NCBI GenBank assembly: GCA_949297785.1
Contig: CASFTW010000017.1
Span: 1 to 42,978, forward strand
From: an uncultured Spirochaetales bacterium
GTDB lineage: Bacteria > Spirochaetota > Spirochaetia > Sphaerochaetales > Sphaerochaetaceae
Length of the DNA stretch: 42,978 nucleotides
Direction of reading: 5' to 3'
Part shown: positions 33,092-39,616 of the stretch, piece after piece
Position numbering within the stretch: the stretch's first letter is position 1
How the letters are laid out: every line of letters starts with the position of its first letter
Position numbers and translations under genes: made by a program
Notes under the pieces: generated by a model
What the model saw: the letters and a program-made list of their open reading frames with translations, nothing else
Told to the model about the DNA's origin: nothing
The model's database searches: none

Positions 33092-34108
33092 ATGCTCAGG
33101 ATCAGGGCTGATGAGGTTTTCAGCACAATAAAGGATATCCTTCTCTCACGTTCTCTTTCTCCCGACAAGGCGGAAATACTCTCGCAGATTATTTATGACA
33201 ATACTCTTGACGGAGTCTACACGCACGGAATAAACAGATTCCCAAGAATAGTCAGCAATATCGACAGCGGTGTTCTTGATGTGAATGCTGAGCTGGAGAA
33301 GATCTCGTCCTGCGGTGTGATCGAAGCATATGACGGTCATTTCGGAATCGGGCCGGTGAATGCATACCGTGCCGTACAGAGGGCTGTTGAGATCGCTCAT
33401 GACAAAGGTACCGGCATTGTCGCCCTTGCACACAACAACCACTGGCTGCGCGGCGGCACGTACGGGCTTTATGCGGCGGAAAATGGCTGCATTGCAATCG
33501 CATGGTCAAACACCAAGCCCAACATGATGCCGTGGGGAAGCAGCGAGCTCAGGATCGGCAACAATCCTCTTGTGATAAGCGTTCCTGTGGACAACGGCGT
33601 TCATTTCGTATTTGATGCGGCTATGTCGCAGTTCTCATACGGAAAGCTCGAGGAATACAGACTCAGAGGTGAAATGCTTCCGGTCGACGGCGGTTTTGAC
33701 GATGAGTGGAAGCTGACAAAAGATCCGTGCGCAATTGAAAGGAACAGTTCCGTAATTCCTTTCGGCTTCTGGAAGGGTACATCCCTTTCGATAGCGCTTG
33801 ATCTTGTCGCTGCTGTCCTTTCAAATGGTTTTACCGTCATGGATGTCGGAATGGAAGGAGAGGAAAGAGGACTGAGTCAGGTGTTCATAGTCATCGATCC
33901 GTCGAAAATATCAGACGGGGAGAACATCAGGAAAAACACCCGCAAGGTTCTTGAAAGCATTACTTCATGCACTGCAAGGAATGGAAAAAAACTCAGATAC
34001 GCCGGAGAGCGTCTTGCTGCTGCAAGAGAGGATAACCTTGCAAACGGCATTCCTGTGCATGAGAGTGTATGGAAGACAGTGCTCGGCCTTGCCGGAAGGA
34101 CTGTGTGA
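33092..34108 (+). CDS. dlgD: 2,3-diketo-L-gulonate reductase-like malate/lactate dehydrogenase family
   Basis: 338 residues from the ATG at 33092, with AGGAGG five bases upstream. Closely follows the E. coli DlgD (YiaK) pattern: DGVYTHGINRFPR, IVALAHNNHWLRGGTYG, WGSSELRIGNNPL, MSQFSYGKLEEYRL, LPVDGGFDDE and FGFWKGTSLSIALDL. DlgD reduces 2,3-diketo-L-gulonate to 3-keto-L-gulonate with NADH in ascorbate or sugar-acid breakdown. The catalytic His is in the THGINRFPR segment. It lies after the transporter terminator, so has its own expression, and is near a YiaL-like gene, as in E. coli. Confidence 0.88.
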   Translation: MLRIRADEVFSTIKDILLSRSLSPDKAEILSQIIYDNTLDGVYTHGINRFPRIVSNIDSGVLDVNAELEKISSCGVIEAYDGHFGIGPVNAYRAVQRAVEIAHDKGTGIVALAHNNHWLRGGTYGLYAAENGCIAIAWSNTKPNMMPWGSSELRIGNNPLVISVPVDNGVHFVFDAAMSQFSYGKLEEYRLRGEMLPVDGGFDDEWKLTKDPCAIERNSSVIPFGFWKGTSLSIALDLVAAVLSNGFTVMDVGMEGEERGLSQVFIVIDPSKISDGENIRKNTRKVLESITSCTARNGKKLRYAGERLAAAREDNLANGIPVHESVWKTVLGLAGRTV

Positions 34109-34138
34109 GAACAAAGGCTCCTTTGCTGCAAAAAAACT

Positions 34139-34167
34139 TTGTTTGTGCTTTCTTTTGCGTGTATAAT
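34139..34167 (+). promoter_or_regulatory. promoter of the kinase-like/YiaL-like pair
   Basis: TTGTTT (34139-34144), 17 bases, consensus TATAAT (34162-34167). Transcription from about 34174 gives a 12-base leader that consists almost only of AGGAGG. Confidence 0.75.
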
Positions 34168-34185
34168 TGACTCAGGAGGAGTTAT

Positions 34186-34830
34186 ATGGATAAGACAAAA
34201 GTTGTATACACAATCGGACGTCAGTTCGGAAGCGGCGGGCGCAAAGTCGGACGCACCCTTGCCGAGAGACTCGGCATTCCGTTCTATGACAAGGAAATCC
34301 TGACGCTGGCAGCAAAGGACAGCGGACTGAGTGAGGCTCTTTTCCATAATGCTGATGAGAAACCAACCTCATCTCTGCTTTATTCTCTTGTCATGGGGAA
34401 TTACCCGATGGCGACAGGAACACTGGGTTTCAATGAAATGCCACTCAATGATCAGCTTTTCCTGATTCAGTCAAAAACAATAAAGAAGGTTGCGGACACA
34501 GGCAGCTGTGTGATCATAGGACGCTGTGCCGATTATATTCTGCGTGACAATCCCAATGTGATATCAGTATTCATCCATGCTCCGCTTGACGCCAGGGTGA
34601 AGAGGGCTGTCAGCGTTTACGAAGTGCCTTCTGACAAGGCTGAGGATGTCTGTCTCAAAGCCGACAAGACACGTGCGAACTTCTACAACTATTATTCTGA
34701 CAAGAAGTGGGGTATGTGCAGAACCTATGACCTTGCGCTTGACAGCTCTGTGCTCGGTATAAACGGATGTGTCGACCAGATACTTTCGTTTACTGAAGTT
34801 GCAGCTTCCCACAAGGGAGATGACATTTGA
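34186..34830 (+). CDS. cytidylate-kinase-like P-loop protein
   Basis: 214 residues, Cytidylate_kin2 family by pattern. P-loop GRQFGSGGRKVGRTLAERL at about 11-29, then IPFYDKEILTLAA (the family's DKEIL motif), and VIIGRCADYILRD near 110. True CMP kinases are longer or differ in the CMP-binding insert, so substrate is uncertain. AGGAGG lies six bases upstream. Its stop overlaps the start of the next gene (TTGA). Confidence 0.82.
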   Translation: MDKTKVVYTIGRQFGSGGRKVGRTLAERLGIPFYDKEILTLAAKDSGLSEALFHNADEKPTSSLLYSLVMGNYPMATGTLGFNEMPLNDQLFLIQSKTIKKVADTGSCVIIGRCADYILRDNPNVISVFIHAPLDARVKRAVSVYEVPSDKAEDVCLKADKTRANFYNYYSDKKWGMCRTYDLALDSSVLGINGCVDQILSFTEVAASHKGDDI

Positions 34831-35210
34831 TCTACGATACGCTGAGCCAGATGGAAAGCTATCAGACATGCTTCAGGAATCTGGCATTCGTGATTTCCAT
34901 TCTTGACAGAAGCCTGCCGTATGACAAACCGGACGGCAGCTATGTGTGTGATGAAAATAAGGATGTGACATACGTCACGCAAAGCTATGTCACATCCTCC
35001 AGAGGTTTGCCTTTCACTGTGAAGAAAGGGGAGTGTGCACTGCTTGCCGCTCTTGATGGCGAGTGCATGGTCAGCACAGCTGATTCCTCTGCAGTCTTCA
35101 AAGTGATGGAAGGAAGCTTCATCCTTCTCACCGAAGGAGAGTATAAAAAAGGCCTGAGTGCCAATTTGCCCTCAGACTTCAGAGAAGTTCATTTCTCATT
35201 CATGGCATAG
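34827..35210 (+). CDS. short YhcH/YjgK/YiaL-family (DUF386) protein
   Basis: 127 residues from a TTG start, with AAGGGAG seven bases upstream, overlapping the kinase-like stop by four bases. The N-terminus MIYDTLSQMESY and the spacing up to VTYVTQSYVT match the YiaL/YhcH/EbgC family, cupin-like sugar-acid proteins. The usual C-terminal PGDxHxP metal motif is absent and the protein is about 25 residues short, so it may be divergent or non-catalytic. E. coli yiaL lies next to yiaK (dlgD), which agrees with the DlgD-like gene upstream. Confidence 0.68.
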   Translation: MIYDTLSQMESYQTCFRNLAFVISILDRSLPYDKPDGSYVCDENKDVTYVTQSYVTSSRGLPFTVKKGECALLAALDGECMVSTADSSAVFKVMEGSFILLTEGEYKKGLSANLPSDFREVHFSFMA

Positions 35211-35230
35211 GCTGGATATCAGCCCATGCC
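35204..35230. terminator. hairpin between convergent genes
   Basis: Stem GGCAT-GGCTG/CAGCC-ATGCC with one mismatch (35204-35214 with 35220-35230). T-richness after it is modest (TTATTCATTCATTA), so it is a weak terminator. Confidence 0.5.
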
Positions 35231-35241
35231 TTATTCATTCA

Positions 35242-36546
35242 TTACTCTACAATTCCATGCAGCTGGATATCGAAGATGAGGAGGGAATTCGGCTCGACTG
35301 AACCGGCTCCTGACTCACCGTAACCCAGAGATGGGTGAACGTATGCAATTGCCTCTCCGCCGACTCTCATGTTGGAAACGGTCTCGCTGAAACCCGGGAT
35401 GAGATTTGCAAGTGCAAAGTCGACATTCTCACCCTGATCAAGGAGATTGCCGTCGATGTCCCTGAGAGTGTAGGTTACCGTTACAGTATCATCTGTATCC
35501 GGCTGAGCTCCGTCTCCTTCGCTTACGATTTCATACTGAAGTCCTGATTCTGTGGCGATGACGCCATCAGCTTCTGCATTTTCGCTGAGGAACTCTTCAG
35601 CCGCACTGAGGTTTGCCTGTGCGAGCTCGCTTATATATGCCTCGTATTCAGCCTGCATCTGTGCCATATAGTCCGACATTGCCTGCTGTCTTTCAGCATT
35701 GTCGAGAAGCGGGGTGACGCCGAATATGGCAGAAAGCGCGCCTTCAACGAATTTCTCAGGTTCGACCATTATGCCGTAGTAGTAATCCTGGAATGCGGAG
35801 ACATAGCCGTATGCGTAGCTGAAACGCTGGCTGAGATCTTCAAAATCCGTGATTGCATAGATTTCATCGAGGCTTGAGGGAGCCTCTCCCGTTGTCTCTT
35901 CCACTCCGGGTGTGAAAATCGTGTCGATATATTCGTCCACATAGCCTGACATCTCATCAGAAGGAATGAGCGGTTCGCTGACATTCCAGAAGTCAAGGAT
36001 GCCGCGTGCGAAATAACTGCCGCGGAAAGTAACGCCCTGAGATGCATAGCCTGATGCCAGATCATAGCCGTATGCATAGCTGAAACGGGATTCGACTGTA
36101 TCATCAAGAGTTATTTCCCATAATGAGGGTGCACCAGTATCGTCGGCGACAGGAGGAACTGCATAGACATCCGACGGATCTGCAAAAGTGAAGGAATATG
36201 CTCCGGCATTCACACCGAGGGTCAGATCCCTGATTTCCACAGCCCACATCTGGGCAGGAATGCTCATTGTGGCAATGCCGTTGTCCTTGATGGCAAGTAT
36301 GCTTCCCTCCGAAATCTGGTCAAAAGGAACCGAGCATACAGTATTTTCCTCATCTGCCCTGTAGATGATTATGACACCGTCTTCTTTCTGTACTCTGAGC
36401 CGGTATGTGCCATTCTCATCCTGTGAGATCTCAATGACTTTTACGACTGTCTCATCGCTGCTTATTTCCTTAGCGCCGGATGCGAAAAGGGCGAGAGATG
36501 AGATGACAGTCAGGATAAGCATGAAAGCAAGAATTTTTCTTTTCAT
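35242..36546 (-). CDS. exported FKBP-type peptidyl-prolyl isomerase with duplicated N-domain motif
   Basis: 434 residues. Signal peptide 1-23 ends LFASGAKE without a lipobox Cys. Residues 30-115 form a beta-rich domain. FSYAYGY followed by a Mip/FkpA-like helical segment occurs twice, at about 153-188 and 240-276, each ending in a G-x-L/L-x-x-x-F pattern like FKBP N-terminal dimerisation units. A long helix at about 286-325 leads to the FKBP domain (about 328-433) with LIPGFSETVSNMRVGGE and YVHPSLGYG. It probably folds periplasmic proteins. It has its own promoter and an AAGGA ribosome site. Confidence 0.88.
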   Translation of the reverse strand: MKRKILAFMLILTVISSLALFASGAKEISSDETVVKVIEISQDENGTYRLRVQKEDGVIIIYRADEENTVCSVPFDQISEGSILAIKDNGIATMSIPAQMWAVEIRDLTLGVNAGAYSFTFADPSDVYAVPPVADDTGAPSLWEITLDDTVESRFSYAYGYDLASGYASQGVTFRGSYFARGILDFWNVSEPLIPSDEMSGYVDEYIDTIFTPGVEETTGEAPSSLDEIYAITDFEDLSQRFSYAYGYVSAFQDYYYGIMVEPEKFVEGALSAIFGVTPLLDNAERQQAMSDYMAQMQAEYEAYISELAQANLSAAEEFLSENAEADGVIATESGLQYEIVSEGDGAQPDTDDTVTVTYTLRDIDGNLLDQGENVDFALANLIPGFSETVSNMRVGGEAIAYVHPSLGYGESGAGSVEPNSLLIFDIQLHGIVE

Positions 36547-36578
36547 TTGTTTTTTCCTTTGTTTTTGTTGTTAATGAC

Positions 36579-36607
36579 AAGTTAAACAAAGACAATATAC
36601 TCGTCAA
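36579..36607 (-). promoter_or_regulatory. FKBP gene promoter
   Basis: On the minus strand TTGACG (36602-36607), 17 bases, TAACTT (36579-36584). Confidence 0.6.
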
Positions 36608-36707
36608 GCCGATATGAAGAAGCTGTGAAGCATCTTCATTCCAACTACAAAAAGGGACTTCCAGAAATACAAAGCTGTGTGTTAGGATTTCCCAGCGGAG
36701 TTTTCAT

Positions 36708-37214
36708 ATGGGAAAGGTAATTGAAGACAGAATAACACAGAAAGACATAAGACATCTTTATGAATGTGCCGAGCTTGCAGCCTCAAGCCGCAGCAAGGGC
36801 AATCATCCTTTTGCCAGCGAGCTTGTGGATGAGAATGACGAGGTCCTCCTGACTCAGGAGAATGAGTTCACAACCGGCGGCTCTGCCTATCATGCAGAGA
36901 CATTGCTGACCCTCAGGGCCGCAAAGCTTTATTCTCCGGAAAAACTTGCAAAGTGCACACTCTATACGAATTTCGAACCGTGCGTCATGTGCACCGGTGC
37001 CGTATACTGGGCCAACATAGGGAGAATCGTATACGGCGTAAGCGAGGCTGATCTTCTCCGTCTTACCGGAGACAATGAGGAGAACCCGACATTCTCCCTT
37101 TCCTGCAGGGATGTCATAAGTGCAGGGCAGAAGGACATAATGGTGGCAGGACCGGCTGAAGATGAAGATCTGAAGAAAAGGATTCTTGCGGACCATGAGG
37201 GCATGTGGGATTGA
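36708..37214 (+). CDS. nucleoside/nucleobase deaminase (CDA superfamily)
   Basis: 168 residues. Zn-dependent deaminase with HAE (YHAETLLTL, near residue 62) and FEPCVMCTGAVYWANI (near 95), the GuaD/TadA-type layout. The PCxMC-GAxxWA pattern recalls guanine deaminase more than TadA, but substrate cannot be fixed. GGAG is seven bases before the ATG. It opens a three-gene unit with an MtnA-like and an MtnP-like protein, so a purine nucleoside or base substrate is likely. Confidence 0.85.
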   Translation: MGKVIEDRITQKDIRHLYECAELAASSRSKGNHPFASELVDENDEVLLTQENEFTTGGSAYHAETLLTLRAAKLYSPEKLAKCTLYTNFEPCVMCTGAVYWANIGRIVYGVSEADLLRLTGDNEENPTFSLSCRDVISAGQKDIMVAGPAEDEDLKKRILADHEGMWD

Positions 37215-38191
37215 ACATAGAGAAGATGCTTCCCTCAATTCTCCGTCATGAGAATGTCGCACGCATTGAAGATGATGTTCTGCTTATAGGAGACCGCAGA
37301 AAACTTCCTTTCAGACGGGAATTCTATAAGGCCTATGATGCTTCTGATGCCGCATGTGCGATACGGATGATGGTCACGCAGGGCGGAGGCCCTCTGGAAA
37401 CGGCTCTCCAGGCCATGGTTCTTACTGCGCGGAAGTTCGGTAAAAACATGGATGAGCTGAGAAAAGCCGGAGATATGCTCGCCTCGGCAAGGAAAACAAA
37501 TACGACAATGAAAAGAGAGCTTGCCTCTCTCCTGGATGAGTTTGAGACCATGGGCAGCAGGGCTTTTGCGGATGCAGCTCAGGAGCTGGTGAACTCCCGT
37601 CTTGAGGAATATGATGAAAAATATCTTGCCATGGCTGAATGCGGCTGCCGTCTGATAAAAGACGGAGACGGTATACTGACGACCTGCTTTCCTGAGCATT
37701 CATTCTTTCTCTCTCTTTCCCTTGCCAGGGAGGCAGGAAAGAGATTCACGGTATATGCACAGGAGACAAGACCTTATCTTCAGGGAGCCCATCTTACCGC
37801 GCCTTCTCTTGCAGAACTCGCTTTCGATCATTACCTCATCACTGACAATATGGCGGCATTCCTCATAAGCAGCGGCAAGGTGAATATATACATGACGGCA
37901 AGCGATCTTGCCACAAGGCGGAAATGGGTCATCAATAAGCTTGGAACCCTTTCATCTGCCATTTCATGCCATGCATACGGTGTGCCTTATTATGCCTTCT
38001 CTATGGGATTTGATGATGCATATGCAACTTTAAGCGGAAAAGAGGTTGAGTTCCGTGATCCGCAAGAGGTGAAGGAATGCCAGGGAATTCCTGTGACAGG
38101 CGCTGATGTGATGGCTTTGTATCCCTGTTTCGATGTGATCCCGCCTGAGTATGTGAGCGCAATCGTCACGCCTGATGAAATTCTCAGGTGA
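37205..38191 (+). CDS. divergent MtnA/eIF2B-family sugar-phosphate isomerase
   Basis: 328 residues, starting from GTG at 37205 (GAGGG three bases upstream) or TTG at 37211, both overlapping the deaminase end. Family marks: ETRPYLQGAHLT (187-198), LITDNMAAFL (211-220), NKLGT (244-248), and FDVIPPEYVSAIVT at the end. The MtnA catalytic Cys and Asp align with C161 (ILTTCFPEHS) and D234 (TASDLA). However, the standard RGAPAIG is TQGGGPLE, THCNTG is TTCFPEHS and GADRIAxNGD is TASDLATRRK. It probably isomerises a pentose-1-phosphate, but perhaps not methylthioribose-1-phosphate. Confidence 0.82.
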   Translation: MGLNIEKMLPSILRHENVARIEDDVLLIGDRRKLPFRREFYKAYDASDAACAIRMMVTQGGGPLETALQAMVLTARKFGKNMDELRKAGDMLASARKTNTTMKRELASLLDEFETMGSRAFADAAQELVNSRLEEYDEKYLAMAECGCRLIKDGDGILTTCFPEHSFFLSLSLAREAGKRFTVYAQETRPYLQGAHLTAPSLAELAFDHYLITDNMAAFLISSGKVNIYMTASDLATRRKWVINKLGTLSSAISCHAYGVPYYAFSMGFDDAYATLSGKEVEFRDPQEVKECQGIPVTGADVMALYPCFDVIPPEYVSAIVTPDEILR

Positions 38192-38216
38192 GAAACGCAG
38201 TTTAAAGGAAGGAAAG

Positions 38217-38906
38217 ATGAAAGCAGTAATTGCAGGAACCGGAGTCGATGAAGTCCTCTCGTCTTTTGATGAAAGTACGGAGGAAACATATTACGGATAT
38301 GTGACCTATTACAGGAAAGATGATGTCATCATCATACCGCGTCACAGGAAAAAACATACGGACAGTCCGTCAATGGTCAACTACAAGGCGAACATAAGCG
38401 CGCTTGTGAGTCTTGGCTGCAAAGAGGTCATAGGAATTTATGCCGTTGGTTCAATTACAGACAGGCTTCCTCCTTCATCTTTTGCCCTTGTCGGTGATTT
38501 CATGGATTTCTCAGGCCGCAACATCTCGTTCTTCAACGGGGAGGAGAATCCTCTGAAACATACATGCATGGATAATGTTTTCGATTCTGAGCTGAACAGG
38601 AAAATCATGGAAGCTGCAGGCTGTGTGCTTGCTGATGACATCGTCTATGTCATGACCAACGGACCGCGTCTTGAGACTGCAGGCGAAATCAGGGCATTCG
38701 GCCGTCTCGGGGCTGATGTCGTAGGCATGACACTGGCAACAGAGGCATCACTGCTGAAGGAACTCGGTCTCAGATACAGCGCACTTGCATATTCAATCAA
38801 CTGGGCACAGGGTGTGAAGGGTGGAGAACTGTCGTTTATCAGCGGCTGTGACACGGCAAAGCTCTGCCGCCATCTCCTTGACACCGCCATAAAGGCGTTA
38901 AGCTGA
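38217..38906 (+). CDS. MTA/purine nucleoside phosphorylase family protein
   Basis: 229 residues from the ATG at 38217, with AAGGAAGG about six bases upstream. MtnP/PNP marks: PRHRKKH near 44 (RHG-type phosphate site), YKANISALVSLG, GIYAVGSIT, TNGPRLETAGEIRAF and VVGMTLATEA (nucleoside site). The usual Asp in the base-binding ATDY motif reads YSINWAQG, Asn-like as in PNPs that accept 6-oxopurines. It would release a base and ribose- or methylthioribose-1-phosphate for the MtnA-like enzyme 25 bases upstream. Its last 48 bases form part of a 75-base repeat found again at 42800. Confidence 0.88.
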   Translation: MKAVIAGTGVDEVLSSFDESTEETYYGYVTYYRKDDVIIIPRHRKKHTDSPSMVNYKANISALVSLGCKEVIGIYAVGSITDRLPPSSFALVGDFMDFSGRNISFFNGEENPLKHTCMDNVFDSELNRKIMEAAGCVLADDIVYVMTNGPRLETAGEIRAFGRLGADVVGMTLATEASLLKELGLRYSALAYSINWAQGVKGGELSFISGCDTAKLCRHLLDTAIKALS

Positions 38907-38933
38907 AAATTTTGTGCACCTTCCGATGCGAAA
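38859..38933 (+). repeat. 75-base direct repeat, copy 1
   Basis: Covers the last 48 bases of the phosphorylase gene and 27 bases beyond it. It matches 42800-42874 with three differences (C/T, G/A, A/T). The two copies enclose about 3.9 kb. Confidence 0.95.
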
Positions 38934-39454
38934 GATCAGAAAAAAGCGGTCGAATGATGAAGATTCTTCGTGGTGCTCATGGTTTCCGTTCGTAAGATTT
39001 GCTGTTTCTCTGTAAAACCTTACGGCATCGGCCTCTGATAGCGCTTTCTCGTCAGTGAAATCTCAAATATCTATCATGAAAGGTTAGTCCCCTTCTTCAA
39101 TGAATGCTTTGAACGTGTTTTCAAAGTGTCCAAAGAGAGCTACATCTCTTCTTCGTCCAGCGTGCCAAGCTTTTTATGTTCGTTTATGACATGTCCGCTC
39201 TTACTGAGGTCGATTGCCTCTATGAACGGATTACTGTCAGGGCTTGAATCGACTTCAGAGAACATCACGATTTCGTATGAGGAGAGGATGCATACCAGTA
39301 CAAAAGAGAGCATCCCTTTTCATGGCGCAACCTTCCTGAGTTGACTTCAGCCTTATGCTGATCTGCGTTTATTTTCTACTCTTATGCTCTCAATCGAATA
39401 TACCTGAATAAGTTCGTTTATTATAGGGAAAAATGCCTTAATCAGATGTCTTTC
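38898..39454 (-). pseudogene. minus-strand gene debris, several broken frames
   Basis: Three open stretches with protein-like composition lie in order on the minus strand. 39454-39353 includes FFPIINELIQVYSIESIRVE and ends at TAA. 39313-39140 includes EVDSSPDSNPFIEAIDL and ends at TAG, although deleting two bases in the GAAGAAGAG tract would continue it as EDVALFGHFENTFKAF. 39062-38898 includes EKALSEADAVRFYRETANLT and ends inside the repeat. I cannot name the family; the first stretch loosely resembles recombinase or transposase C-termini. Stops and frame changes indicate decay. Confidence 0.45.
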
Positions 39455-39616
39455 TCAGTTATCGAATGTTTGTATTTTTGCAGAAAACTATTGATTCTTA
39501 TCATGTGAATCTTGACATCGGGGGGGGGTAAATGTGGTAGAGCTATTTATTGGTAGCATATGGTAAATTCTTCGGAATCAGCTACTTAAATTGCTTTTAT
39601 AAGGAGAGGCTGAGAA
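38934..39616. other. gene-poor region of about 680 bases upstream of the lipoprotein gene
   Basis: Holds the minus-strand debris (to 39454) and then an AT-rich promoter region with TTGACA and a nine-G run. No intact gene on either strand. Confidence 0.6.
39512..39534 (+). promoter_or_regulatory. -35 box followed by a homopolymeric G9 tract
   Basis: TTGACA (39512-39517), TC, nine G (39520-39528), then TAAATG. With nine G the gap to TAAATG is only 11 bases; other AT-rich -10 candidates lie further down (TATTTA at 39544-39549). Slippage at the G run would change promoter spacing, as described for poly-G tracts of T. pallidum tpr promoters. Confidence 0.6.

Noticed and set aside
39126-39344. 72-codon + strand frame in the cassette
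   Set aside because: Ser-rich antisense shadow of the minus-strand debris, which is more protein-like.
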